Below, one piece after another: positions 55,782 to 64,000 of a DNA stretch of 64,000 nucleotides (its first letter is position 1; each line of letters starts with the position of its first letter). Both the position numbers and the translations under genes were made by a program. The notes beneath the pieces are model-generated. The model was given only the letters and a program-made list of their open reading frames with translations, made no database searches and was not told the origin of the DNA. The stretch spans positions 1 through 64,000 of the forward strand of contig BPIE01000002.1 of the NCBI GenBank assembly GCA_026003935.1. The letters run 5' to 3'. This DNA comes from Tepidiforma sp. (lineage in GTDB: Bacteria; Chloroflexota; Dehalococcoidia; Tepidiformales; Tepidiformaceae).

Positions 55782-56727
55782 CGGGCTCGGGGAGTTCGGG
55801 CGCGAAGCGCCGCGCGAGGAACCAGGCCACTGTCGCGCAGACCATGCCAGCGAGCAGGTCGGCGATGTAATGCTCGCCGAGGTAGACGAGCGATGCGGCC
55901 ATGAGCGCGGCGTAGGCGAGCAGCCAGTTTGCCAGCACATTCAGGTGACGGCGCGCCCAAAGGTACATCGCAAACGTGACTGCCATGTGGATCGATGGCA
56001 TCGCCGCCACCGAGTTGGGCTCCCCGAGGGCCGCGTAGAGCGACGAGTACGCACTCCCATGCAGCGAGCCGCCCACGTAGTCCATGATGCGGCGAACTCC
56101 CGCAAGCTGACCTACTTCCGCCGCGAACCAAGGCGGAGCCGTGGGGACAAGGAAGAACAGCAGGAGCCCGAGCCACATCGTGCCGACCATGAGCAGCGCA
56201 AAGCGTGGGAACTGGCGCCGCTGGAGCAGAAAAATGCCTACCGCAAGTGCGTGCGGAGCAACGAAGAACGACCAGTGAGTCGCCACGGCGATGTAGTCGA
56301 GCAGGCCGACATGGCGGGGGTCGAAGAACCGATGTTGAAGCCAGAGCGTCGGGTCGGTGCCGAAGAAGAGCCAGCGATCGAAATGGATCGGATAGGTGAC
56401 CCGAACCGGGATGGCGGTCTCATCGGCGAAGGCGCGCAGCAGGGTATAGACGAAGATCCCCGCCACGTAGATGAACCACCAGCTTCGGAGGCGGCGATGG
56501 CGAACCTCGGGCGCCCAGGCGGCCCCAGCTACCGCAACCAGGAGCCCGCCGACCCAGATGTGGTCCTGCCAGGTGCGGGTGGCAACCGACAGCGTCATGG
56601 CTATGAGGGCGGCTGCCTGCACGGCGAGCAGCAGCCTTCCGCTGCGGGTCGCGGGCGGTTCAGGGAGAGGCGGCAGGCGGAATGGCCTCCAGCCGCGAGA
56701 ACACCCGGATTCGGCGGCAACCGACAC
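55756..56727 (-). CDS. PAP2-superfamily membrane phosphatase/inositolphosphotransferase-like protein
   Basis: About 323 residues with six or more TM helices. PAP2-type motifs near the C-terminus: NSVAAMPSIHMAVTFAMYLW and SLVYLGEHYIADLLAGMVCA (SIH and GEHY...D, the catalytic histidines). Such proteins act on lipid phosphates or move phosphoinositol groups (Aur1/Ipt1 style). GTG 56727 is chosen because TACGCT lies 7 nt upstream; the track start is 56775. It overlaps the end of cheR by 26 bp. Divergent from the LPG-synthase-like gene. Confidence 0.85.
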   Translation of the reverse strand: MSVAAESGCSRGWRPFRLPPLPEPPATRSGRLLLAVQAAALIAMTLSVATRTWQDHIWVGGLLVAVAGAAWAPEVRHRRLRSWWFIYVAGIFVYTLLRAFADETAIPVRVTYPIHFDRWLFFGTDPTLWLQHRFFDPRHVGLLDYIAVATHWSFFVAPHALAVGIFLLQRRQFPRFALLMVGTMWLGLLLFFLVPTAPPWFAAEVGQLAGVRRIMDYVGGSLHGSAYSSLYAALGEPNSVAAMPSIHMAVTFAMYLWARRHLNVLANWLLAYAALMAASLVYLGEHYIADLLAGMVCATVAWFLARRFAPELPEPVTQLADTG

Positions 56728-56734
56728 GGCTACC

Positions 56735-56740
56735 AGCGTA
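56735..56740 (-). promoter_or_regulatory. -10-like TACGCT before the PAP2 gene
   Basis: TACGCT, 7 nt, GTG 56727 on the minus strand. Confidence 0.4.
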
Positions 56741-56798
56741 TCCCCCGCATTCCCCTTGGGGAAGGCTTGTGGCACGCTGTCACGGAAGGGACAGGGCA

Positions 56799-57821
56799 GT
56801 GATTCGATCGCTCGCCAGGTCGGCGCCCGGGTTTGTGCTCACCGCCGGTTCGGTGGCGCTGCTCTGGCAGGTCGTCCCGTGGACGCCCACGGTGGCTTCG
56901 CTGCGCACAGCCGACCCACTGTTCGTTGCGCTGGCCATTATCTGCCTCGTAGCCTCTGTGACGGCGAAGACGGTCCGGTGGCGCCTGCTGCTACCGGAGG
57001 CGTCTCCGGTAACGACGCGCCGACTCTATCGCATCCTGCACATCAGCTTCCTGCTCAACAACGTGCTCCCCGCGCGCCTTGGCGATGTCGCCCGGGTGGC
57101 GATGACTGCGCGCCAGCCGGGGCTTCGGCTCGGCCATGTCCTGTCATCGATGCTCACGGAGCGCGTGACCGACACGATAACGCTGCTGCTCTGCTTCCTG
57201 GCCATCAGCCCGTTTCTGCCGTTCCCGGCACGGTACGAGAGCTTCAGAACGGCGGCGTGGCTACTGGTTGCCGTGGCGGCGGCTGTCGTGATTGGGGTCG
57301 CACTTTTCAGGACCCGCCTGCACGCTGTGGCGCGGTCCGAACGCCTGCGGAACAGGCTCCCGGTCAATGAGCGGCTCCGGGCCGAGGCCGCATCCTTTGG
57401 AGAGGGGCTCGCGAGTCTCTTCGCCAGAGATCGGGTCGTCCACATCTGGGGGTGGTCGTGGACCGCCTGGACGGGCGCGTTCGCCATCAACTACCTGCTG
57501 ATGCGTGCGCTGCACATCGATGCGCCGGTAGCGGTCGCCGTGCTGCTCACCTGCACCACGAACCTCGCCATGATGCTGCCGAGCTCGCCCGGGGCTATCG
57601 GCGTGTTCCACGTTGCAGCGACGGCCTCGCTGCTGCCGTTCGGCGTGCCAGAAACGCGGGCACTGAGCTTCGCGATTCTCGCGCACCTGGTGAACGTTGT
57701 GCCGGTCAGCCTGATCGGCGCTGCACTTCTCGTGCTCGGCCAAGAGCGGCTGTCGGCGGGATGGCTGCGCCGGGAGGCACAGCTCGCGGCGCAGCCGCCA
57801 CCGGACGGAGACCCCTTCTAA
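56799..57821 (+). CDS. Lysylphosphatidylglycerol synthase-like TM protein (UPF0104)
   Basis: 340 residues, about eight TM helices. The family pattern of the LPG_synthase_TM domain is seen in RLYRILHISFLLNNVLPARLGDVARVAMTARQPG and LPSSPGAIGVFHVAATASLL. The cytoplasmic catalytic domain of true MprF is absent, so this is only the membrane (flippase-like) part; such stand-alone members are thought to move or modify lipids. GGAAGGG precedes GTG 56799. The convergent CoA-transferase gene overlaps its end by 4 bp. Confidence 0.86.
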   Translation: MIRSLARSAPGFVLTAGSVALLWQVVPWTPTVASLRTADPLFVALAIICLVASVTAKTVRWRLLLPEASPVTTRRLYRILHISFLLNNVLPARLGDVARVAMTARQPGLRLGHVLSSMLTERVTDTITLLLCFLAISPFLPFPARYESFRTAAWLLVAVAAAVVIGVALFRTRLHAVARSERLRNRLPVNERLRAEAASFGEGLASLFARDRVVHIWGWSWTAWTGAFAINYLLMRALHIDAPVAVAVLLTCTTNLAMMLPSSPGAIGVFHVAATASLLPFGVPETRALSFAILAHLVNVVPVSLIGAALLVLGQERLSAGWLRREAQLAAQPPPDGDPF

Positions 57822-59287
57822 CCCCAGAGCTCCTGAGCCTCCCGCCGCAGTTCTGCGCGGAAGTCCGGGTGGGCGATGCTGATGAGCTCCTCGGCGCGCT
57901 GGCGGTGGTTTTTATCGAGCAGCCGGGCGACGCCATACTCGGTGATGATGGTGTCAGCGAGGTAACGGGGGATGGTGACCAGCGTGCCGGCCTCATGCTT
58001 CGCAACTACCTTCGAGATGGTGCCGTCCATCGCCGTCGAGCGCATGACGGTGATGGCGCGCCCGTTCTTACACATCGCCGCCGCCATGTGGGTGTCGGGC
58101 TGACCGCCGGTGCCGTTGACCATGTGCCCGCCGAAGCGGTCTTCGCTGGCGATCTGACCGAGCAGGTCAACCGCGATAGCGCTGTTGATCGAGGTCATTT
58201 GGTGGTTCTGCGACATGAACGCCGGATTCAGGATGATGTCGTGCTGGTGCAGCTCGAAGGCGGGGTTGTCGGCGATGATCTTCAGGTCCTCGCCGTCGCA
58301 CCCGGTCCAGGCCACCGCAACGCACTTGCCGGGGAAGAGGGTCTTCTTGGAGCCGTCGATGATGCCGCGGGCCCAGAGCTTTGCGAGGCCGGGCGAACCG
58401 AGCTCCGTATGCACGCCGAGATGCTTGGCATCGTCGAATGCGCCCGCGAGGAACATGAGCTGGCTCGGCTGGCCGACGCCCACCTGGATGGTGTCACCGT
58501 CGCGGATGATTTGGCGGAGGTTGTCGGCGATGGCCTGCGCCGCTGGGTCGACCTCCTGAATGCCAAGCGCGGCGCCGAGCAGCGAAGGGGGAAAGGTGTG
58601 GAAGGTGTGTTCGACGAGCGCGAGCTGGTCCGGGGTAGCCCGCTTCATGATGTCGAGCAGGGCCTGCCGGTCTTCTTCTTTGGCGAGGGTCCTGACGCGC
58701 TCCTCTATCGCCGGGACATCGACCGGCTTGATGACGCCGTCGACGAAGGTGTCGATTTCCGACACGTGCATCCACACGTCGCCGTGGACGGGCGTGATGT
58801 TGGGGTCGACGATGGCGATGGTGTGCTTGCAGCGCCGGGCGTAGCTCTTTCGCTGCCACATGTGGGGGCCGAAGTGCACGTAGCCGTGCTCGTTCGGGGG
58901 GCTGCACGGCGTGAGGAAGACGTCGGGGATGCGCGCCTCCGGCCGTCCGTTGTCAAAGGCCTTCATGCCGAGCATGAAGGTGTTCGGCAGGTAGGTCGCG
59001 ATCTTGGCGTCGTGAGCCGGCCGCATTGCATCGCCAATGAACAGCTCGATCTCTCGTTCGCCCTTGAACAGCTCGGGGTTGAAGAGGTCCGGGTAATTGG
59101 GGGCGAGCGTGCGGACATTCACGCTGCCGAGCTGCTTCGCCCGGTCAATGAAGGCCTGGACCAGCGGAGCGGGACACAGGATGGTGATACCCACGAGGTC
59201 GCCCTCTTGGATGACCTCCATCGCCTCAGTCAGCGACTTTTGGCGGGAGCGGTACTCGTCCCGCCAGTTCTGGTAGCGAATGGCCAC
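57818..59287 (-). CDS. Acetyl-CoA hydrolase/transferase family protein (CoA-transferase)
   Basis: 489 residues. The family is recognised from GDLVGITILCPAPLVQAF, SPPNEHGYVHFGPHMW, GVHTELGSPGLAKLW with its Glu, HDIILNPAFMSQNHQMTSINSA and ...IITEYGVARLLDK, as in 4-hydroxybutyrate CoA-transferases and succinyl-CoA:acetate CoA-transferases. It would exchange CoA between acyl groups. GTG 59287 has GGAGG 7 nt upstream, whereas ATG 59293 is adjacent to it. Works with the CaiB and Acs enzymes next door in a CoA-ester network. Confidence 0.9.
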   Translation of the reverse strand: MAIRYQNWRDEYRSRQKSLTEAMEVIQEGDLVGITILCPAPLVQAFIDRAKQLGSVNVRTLAPNYPDLFNPELFKGEREIELFIGDAMRPAHDAKIATYLPNTFMLGMKAFDNGRPEARIPDVFLTPCSPPNEHGYVHFGPHMWQRKSYARRCKHTIAIVDPNITPVHGDVWMHVSEIDTFVDGVIKPVDVPAIEERVRTLAKEEDRQALLDIMKRATPDQLALVEHTFHTFPPSLLGAALGIQEVDPAAQAIADNLRQIIRDGDTIQVGVGQPSQLMFLAGAFDDAKHLGVHTELGSPGLAKLWARGIIDGSKKTLFPGKCVAVAWTGCDGEDLKIIADNPAFELHQHDIILNPAFMSQNHQMTSINSAIAVDLLGQIASEDRFGGHMVNGTGGQPDTHMAAAMCKNGRAITVMRSTAMDGTISKVVAKHEAGTLVTIPRYLADTIITEYGVARLLDKNHRQRAEELISIAHPDFRAELRREAQELWG

Positions 59288-59444
59288 CGTCATACCTCCG
59301 TAGGGTCGCCCGGGCAATTCCCGGGGCAGGCTGACCGGGGATTCTACCGGCCTCCTTCGAAAGAGGCAGTTCACCTCGTATCGCTGCTCTGATAGAGTTC
59401 CGCGGTGCCGCAGGGCAGGCGGCAAGAGCAGGAGGTGGGACCTG

Positions 59445-60650
59445 ATGCAGGCGCTGGATGACGTCCGCGTCCTGGACCTGACGCACCACATTGCGGGGCC
59501 ATACGCGACCCGGCTGCTCGCCGACCTCGGCGCCGACGTCATCAAGGTCGAACGGCCGGGCGGCGATGTGGCGCGGCTGCTGCCGCCGTTCAAAGGCGGC
59601 CTGCCGCACCCGGAACGGAGCGGACTGTTTTTCTATCTCAACTGCAACAAGCGTTCCGCCGTGCTGGACCTTGCCACCGGCGCGGGCAAAGCAGCGCTGG
59701 AGGCGCTGGCCCGGCGGAGCCACATCGTCGTGGAGAACTTTGCGCCCGGCACACTCGACCGTCTCGGCATAGGCGTCGAGTTTTTCCGGCGTATCAACCC
59801 CGCGCTGCCGGTAGTCTCGATTTCGAACTTTGGGCAAACCGGACCGTACCGCGACTACCGCCTGACCGAGCTCACGCTATACGGGTTCGCAGGCGAGATG
59901 TACTCGATGGGGCTGACCGAGCGGGAGCCCGTGAAGATGGCGGGGACGGCAGCGCTTTTTGAATCGGGGGCGGCAGCCGCCGTGGCCATCATGGGCGCAC
60001 TCTGGGCATCGAAACGGTTCGGCATTGGCCAGCACGTGGATGTCTCGCTGGCAGAAACGCACTTTGGCGGCGTCGACCGCCGCCACGCGACCGCCATTGC
60101 CTACCAATTCAGCGGACGGAAGACCATACGGGCCGCGGGAGGCGGGGCCGGCATGCCGCAGGGGATTTATCCGTGCGCCGATGGTTACGTCGAGTTCACC
60201 AACGCGTCGCTGCGCCCGGACCGTGTCGATGACATGCTCGGCCACCCGGATTGGAACCAGGACCCGCGGTTCAACGACCCGGTGCAACGCCTGGACCCCT
60301 ACGTCATCGAAGAGTGGAACACATACTTCCTGACGTGGTGCTTGGAGCGTACGAAGCGGGAGATTTGGGCAGAGGCACGGCGTGCGAAGGTGCTGTGCGG
60401 GCCGCTCTTCACCATGGAGGACCTCTTCGAAGACGAGCATTTTCGGGGCCGGGGGTTCTGGGCGCGTATTCAACACCCCGAACTTGGCGAGGTGGAGTTC
60501 CCGGGGCGGCCGTTCATCATGGGTAAGGGAGGATGGGAACTTCGCCGCCCGGCGCCGCTGCTGGGGCAACACACGCGCGAGGTGCTGCAGGAGGCGGGAG
60601 TCGACGCAGCAACTGTGGAACAGGTGCTTGCAGCAGGAGGTATGCGATGA
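59445..60650 (+). CDS. CaiB/BaiF family CoA-transferase
   Basis: 401 residues. Family III CoA-transferase: VRVLDLTHHIAGPYATRLLADLGADVIKVERPGG at the start, GLFFYLNCNKRSAVLDL, and VVENFAPGTLDRLGI; the catalytic Asp of the family lies in the region after ...LYGFAGEMYSMG. These enzymes move CoA between carboxylic acids (formyl, carnitine, bile acids, aromatic acids). GGAGG precedes the ATG. The second CaiB gene begins at the stop of this one (ATGA overlap), so the two may form a heteromer or act in sequence. Confidence 0.92.
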   Translation: MQALDDVRVLDLTHHIAGPYATRLLADLGADVIKVERPGGDVARLLPPFKGGLPHPERSGLFFYLNCNKRSAVLDLATGAGKAALEALARRSHIVVENFAPGTLDRLGIGVEFFRRINPALPVVSISNFGQTGPYRDYRLTELTLYGFAGEMYSMGLTEREPVKMAGTAALFESGAAAAVAIMGALWASKRFGIGQHVDVSLAETHFGGVDRRHATAIAYQFSGRKTIRAAGGGAGMPQGIYPCADGYVEFTNASLRPDRVDDMLGHPDWNQDPRFNDPVQRLDPYVIEEWNTYFLTWCLERTKREIWAEARRAKVLCGPLFTMEDLFEDEHFRGRGFWARIQHPELGEVEFPGRPFIMGKGGWELRRPAPLLGQHTREVLQEAGVDAATVEQVLAAGGMR

Positions 60651-61972
60651 CACCGAAGCCGCTCGATGGTGTTCGCGTTATCGACCTGTGCGTGGTGTGG
60701 GCGGGACCGTTCGCCACGATGCTTCTTGGGGACCTCGGGGCCGAGGTCATCAAGCCGGAGAACCCGTTCGTGTTCCAACCGATGACCCGCGGGGCGATGG
60801 CGCGACCGCCGCAGATTCTGCTCGAGCGGAGTATTGCCTGGAGCGGTGGACTGCCGAGAAACGAAGTCGGGCCGCGGCCGTGGAACTACAACCCGACGTT
60901 CGTGAGCCTGTACCGCAATAAAAAGAGCTTCACCGTCGACCTCAGGCGGCCCGAGGGGAAGGATATCCTGCGGCGTCTCGTCGCCATTTCGGATGTCGTT
61001 TATGAAAACAACGCGGTCGGGACACTGGAGAAGCTGGGCATCACCGAGGAGTGGCTGCGGGAGGCAAACCCGCAGGTCATTCTCGTACGCGTTCCGGCGT
61101 ATGGGCTCACGGGGCCGTACAACAATGCGCGGGCGCTCGGCGTGCACCTCGAGGCCGTCATGGGGCACACCCTCCTTCGCGGCTACGACGATGCGGACCC
61201 TTCTGCCAACACCGCGATTTACTCGGGCGACTACATGGCGGGCGCGCAGGGCGCGTTTGCGGTGATGGCGGCCCTCTGGTACCGCGACCGGACCGGTGAG
61301 GGCCAGACCATCGAGATTGCACAGGCGGAAAACGCGGCCGCGATGTTCACTCACGCGATCATGGATTACTCGCTCAACCGGAACGTGCAGAGCGCAATCG
61401 GCAACCGCGATGTGCACGGGCGGTACCCGTGCGGCGTGTATCCGACGAAGTCGCCGGGCGACGCGACGACGATGGACGACCGGTGGGTCGCCATCCATAT
61501 CGAGAACGACGAGCAGTGGCAGCGGCTGGTGGAGGCCATGGGGTCGCCAGCCTGGGCACGGGACACTCGATTCGCCACGAATGAGGGTAGGGCGGAACAC
61601 TTCCGGGAGATTGACGCCCACATCGCGGAGTGGACGGGCAAGCACGAAGACTATGACCTCATGCACCAGCTCCAGGCCCGCGGCATCGCGGCCGCGCCAG
61701 TGCTCGAAGCCTCGAGGATGTTCGACGACCCGCATCTGCGGGCACGGAACTTCTTCCGGAAGCAGACAGTGCGCGATGCGGGAACACACGAGTACGTGGG
61801 ACCGCTGTGGCAGTTCGAGAAGACGCCGGTCGAGTTCTATCAGCCGCCGGTCTGCTTCGGGGAACACAATGAGTATGTCTACCGGGAGCTCCTCAAGGTG
61901 AGCGATGCCGAGTACGAGGCGCTCAAGGCCGCCGGCCACATCGCAGAGGAGTACGACCCGAGCGTGCCCTGA
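60647..61972 (+). CDS. CaiB/BaiF family CoA-transferase
   Basis: 441 residues from ATG 60647 (GGAGG upstream; the track start 60533 is internal to the previous gene). VRVIDLCVVWAGPFATMLLGDLGAEVIKPENPF, NPTFVSLYRNKKSFTVDL and VVYENNAVGTLEKLGI match family III; SGDYMAGAQGAFAVMAALWYRDRTGEGQTIEIAQ is also conserved. A paralogue of the preceding gene, with about the same core motifs. Gives a two-gene CoA-transferase pair. Confidence 0.92.
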   Translation: MTPKPLDGVRVIDLCVVWAGPFATMLLGDLGAEVIKPENPFVFQPMTRGAMARPPQILLERSIAWSGGLPRNEVGPRPWNYNPTFVSLYRNKKSFTVDLRRPEGKDILRRLVAISDVVYENNAVGTLEKLGITEEWLREANPQVILVRVPAYGLTGPYNNARALGVHLEAVMGHTLLRGYDDADPSANTAIYSGDYMAGAQGAFAVMAALWYRDRTGEGQTIEIAQAENAAAMFTHAIMDYSLNRNVQSAIGNRDVHGRYPCGVYPTKSPGDATTMDDRWVAIHIENDEQWQRLVEAMGSPAWARDTRFATNEGRAEHFREIDAHIAEWTGKHEDYDLMHQLQARGIAAAPVLEASRMFDDPHLRARNFFRKQTVRDAGTHEYVGPLWQFEKTPVEFYQPPVCFGEHNEYVYRELLKVSDAEYEALKAAGHIAEEYDPSVP

Positions 61973-62041
61973 GCGGGCTTTCGCCGGACACCGCCGGTAG
62001 AATTCGCGGCAAATCTCAAGCCCCTGCAACGGAGGAGTCGC

Positions 62042-64000
62042 ATGGCCGACATAGGTCTTCCGGTCGATGAACGCTACGACCCGCCAGCCCACGCCCGGGA
62101 GGGCGCGCTGGTCCCGGACATGGATACGTACCGCGACCTGTACCGCCGGAGCGTAGAAGACCGGGAGAACTTCTGGCGCGAGATGGCGTCGCAGTTCCTG
62201 ACTTTCTCGAAGCCGTTCGAGCGGGTCGTGGAGGAAGACCTGCACGCGGGGAAAGTAGCGTGGTTCATCGGCGGGAAGCTGAACGCCTCGGTGAACTGTA
62301 TCGACCGGCATCTCAGTGAGCGGGGCGACAAGACCGCCATCCTGTGGGAAGGCGACGAGCCGGGAACGAACCGCCACGTGACGTACCGGGAACTCTCGGA
62401 CATGGTGAACCGACTTGCCAACGCCCTGCGGCGCAAGGGCGTGAAGAAGGGCGACCGGGTCGCCATTTACATGGGGATGGTCCCTGAGCTGGCTGCAGCG
62501 ATGCTGGCATGCGCGCGCATCGGGGCGATTCACTCCGTCATCTTCGGCGGGTTCTCGCCCCGTTCTATTCGAGACCGGGTCGATGACTCAAGCTGCAAGG
62601 CGATTATCACGCAGGACGAAGGCCGCCGAGGCGGCAGGCCGGTGCCCCTCAAGGCAAACGTCGACGAGGCCCTCGCTGAGCCGGGCCACTCCGTGGAGTT
62701 CTGCATCGTCTACCGTCACACCGGAACGGCGGTCAACATGGTGCAGGGGCGGGATACGTGGTGGCACGACGAGGTCGCAACAGAGTCCACAGAGTGCGTT
62801 CCCGAGGAGATGGACAGCGAGGACCCGCTCTTCATCCTGTACACCTCTGGTTCGACCGGGAAGCCGAAGGGCGTGCTCCACACGCATGCGGGCTATCTGC
62901 TCCACGTCATGGTGAGCCATAAGTACGTGTTCGACATCCGCGATGACGACATCTACTGCTGCGCTGCCGATGTGGGCTGGATTACCGGCCACAGCTACAT
63001 CGTCTATGGCCCGCTGGGAAACGGTGCCACGACGGTGATGTTCGAGTCGGTGCCGACATATCCGGATGCCGGGCGGTACTGGGACATGGTCGACCGACTG
63101 GGCATCAATGTGTTTTACACCGCGCCGACGGCCATCCGGGCCATCGCACGCGAGGGGGACGAGTTCGTGAAAAAGTACCGGCGGACGTCGCTCCGCGTGC
63201 TCGGCACCGTTGGCGAACCGATTAACCCGGAGGCTTGGCGCTGGTATTTCAACGTAGTCGGCGAAGGTCGGTGCGCGATTGTCGATACGTACTGGCAGAC
63301 GGAGACCGGCGGGCACATGATCACCGGCCTCGCCGGCTGCACGCCGATGAAGCCGGGTTCCGGGTCTTTGCCGTTCTTCGGCGTCCAGCCCTGCGTCGTC
63401 GATGAGAACGGGAACGAGCTCGAGGGCAACGGCGTTTCCGGGCGGCTCTGCATGAAAGCCTCGTGGCCGGGCATGATGCGCACCGTGTTCGGCGACCACG
63501 AGCGGTTCGTGCAGACGTACCTGACGACCTACCCCGGGAAGTACTTCACGGGTGACGGCTGCCATCGCGACAAGGACGGGTACTACTGGATCACTGGCCG
63601 GGTCGACGATGTCTTGAACGTCGCCGGCCACCGGCTGGGAACGGCCGAGATCGAAGGGGCACTGGTTGGGCATCCAGCGGTGGCGGAAGCCGCGGTGGTC
63701 GGCTACCCGCACGACGTAAAGGGAACGGGGGTTTACGCCTACGTCCTGCTGAACGCGGGCTATCAGGCTTCGCCGGAACTGGCGCGGGAGCTGCGCGAGG
63801 CAGTCCGCAAGGAGATTAGTCCGATCGCTACGCCGGACCGCATCCAATTCGTCGAGGGGCTCCCCAAGACGCGGTCCGGCAAGATCATGCGGCGCATCCT
63901 TCGCAAGATTGCGGAAGGTGAGCCGGAGAACGTCGGCGACGTGACGACGCTAGCCGACCCGGCGGTTGTCCAGGACATCATCAGCGGGGCGGCCAACGCG
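62042..64000 (+). CDS. acsA: Acetyl-CoA synthetase, 3' end beyond the window
   Basis: The frame from ATG 62042 is open through 653 codons to the right edge, so it is missing from the ORF track. Features: N-terminal [26 protein letters not shown]-binding [42 protein letters not shown], and catalytic Lys in [10 protein letters not shown] (the lysine that is acetylated for regulation in other bacteria). It makes acetyl-CoA from acetate, ATP and CoA. GGAGGAG precedes the start; TAGAAT lies about 37 nt upstream. Only the last few residues are off the window. Confidence 0.96.
   Translation, partial: MADIGLPVDERYDPPAHAREGALVPDMDTYRDLYRRSVEDRENFWREMASQFLTFSKPFERVVEEDLHAGKVAWFIGGKLNASVNCIDRHLSERGDKTAILWEGDEPGTNRHVTYRELSDMVNRLANALRRKGVKKGDRVAIYMGMVPELAAAMLACARIGAIHSVIFGGFSPRSIRDRVDDSSCKAIITQDEGRRGGRPVPLKANVDEALAEPGHSVEFCIVYRHTGTAVNMVQGRDTWWHDEVATESTECVPEEMDSEDPLFILYTSGSTGKPKGVLHTHAGYLLHVMVSHKYVFDIRDDDIYCCAADVGWITGHSYIVYGPLGNGATTVMFESVPTYPDAGRYWDMVDRLGINVFYTAPTAIRAIAREGDEFVKKYRRTSLRVLGTVGEPINPEAWRWYFNVVGEGRCAIVDTYWQTETGGHMITGLAGCTPMKPGSGSLPFFGVQPCVVDENGNELEGNGVSGRLCMKASWPGMMRTVFGDHERFVQTYLTTYPGKYFTGDGCHRDKDGYYWITGRVDDVLNVAGHRLGTAEIEGALVGHPAVAEAAVVGYPHDVKGTGVYAYVLLNAGYQASPELARELREAVRKEISPIATPDRIQFVEGLPKTRSGKIMRRILRKIAEGEPENVGDVTTLADPAVVQDIISGAANA

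Noticed and set aside
57452-59392. 646-residue plus-strand ORF opposite the CoA-transferase
   Set aside because: Antisense shadow; it also runs through the end of the LPG-synthase-like gene in another frame.
60470-62533. 687-residue minus-strand ORF
   Set aside because: Lies opposite the CaiB gene and acsA, both clearly real; no supporting features.
1-64000. CRISPR arrays, insertion sequences, restriction-modification or other defence systems
   Set aside because: No repeat-spacer pattern, transposase with flanking repeats, or nuclease-methylase pair was seen. The integrase is the only mobility gene.

Overview
The window looks like chromosomal DNA of a GC-rich, probably thermophilic member of the Chloroflexota, close to Dehalococcoidia/Tepidiforma-type organisms. 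This is inferred from gene content (split MurJ, KorAB, CaiB-type CoA transferases, a che cluster with CheC, CheD and CheX, a GH38 mannosidase) and from general protein style. It was not tested by any search. Coding density is high, and the genes form short operons on both strands. A conspicuous local feature is a TANNNT hexamer lying 6-8 nt before the start codon of at least a dozen genes that have no Shine-Dalgarno sequence, which suggests leaderless mRNAs are common. Other genes carry a clear GGAGG.

Layout. 1-1.1 kb: 3' part of a tyrosine recombinase ending next to the 3' end of a tRNA-Glu(TTC) gene, a probable integrated-element end. 1.2-5.7 kb: CcdA, a second tRNA-Glu(CTC), a HExxH lipoprotein, a cyclase-family hydrolase and a TetR regulator. 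5.8-14.2 kb: hydrolase, GH38 alpha-mannosidase, MurJ, enoyl-CoA hydratase, aspartate-semialdehyde dehydrogenase and an SDR. 14.2-14.7 kb is the only long gene-free stretch; it holds a structured, terminator-bounded region that may encode an RNA. 14.7-17.6 kb: biotinyl carrier, small membrane protein, UspA, two TrkA-type NAD-binding proteins and prephenate dehydratase.

17.6-20.6 kb is the most unusual locus. A minus-strand operon encodes two paralogous small secreted proteins, an ER/SipW-type signal peptidase fused to a DUF5305-like ectodomain, and a third small secreted protein with glycine/aspartate RTX-like repeats. All three small proteins share an N-T-V-P motif just after the signal-peptide hydrophobic core. 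I propose a dedicated signal peptidase plus substrate system for building a surface or extracellular structure.

20.7-32.8 kb: XdhC-like protein, TatA, an endonuclease III-family glycosylase, EamA transporter, an A-type Fe-S carrier, several hydrolases, enoyl-CoA hydratase, a VanY-type carboxypeptidase, a lytic transglycosylase, DinB, PHP and LysR. 32.3-36.3 kb: 2-oxoacid:ferredoxin oxidoreductase KorAB, bracketed by two CBS-pair proteins. 36.6-42.2 kb: tandem HD/HD-GYP protein, cytidylate-kinase-like protein, lipoprotein, hydrolase and ComM.

42.5-42.8 kb: a 67-residue membrane protein is preceded by three to four LexA-box-like sequences placed on and around its promoter, making it a candidate SOS-induced small membrane protein. 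Its divergent neighbour may share the control. 42.8-47.5 kb: RelA/SpoT, HisS, a J-domain-like membrane protein and a small membrane protein. 47.5-55.8 kb: motility and chemotaxis, with fliM-hypothetical-cheX on the minus strand facing cheW-cheA-cheC-cheD-cheY-cheB-cheR on the plus strand. 55.8-64 kb: PAP2-type and LPG-synthase-type membrane proteins, then acyl-CoA metabolism: an acetyl-CoA hydrolase/transferase-family protein, two CaiB/BaiF CoA-transferases and acetyl-CoA synthetase, which runs off the right edge.
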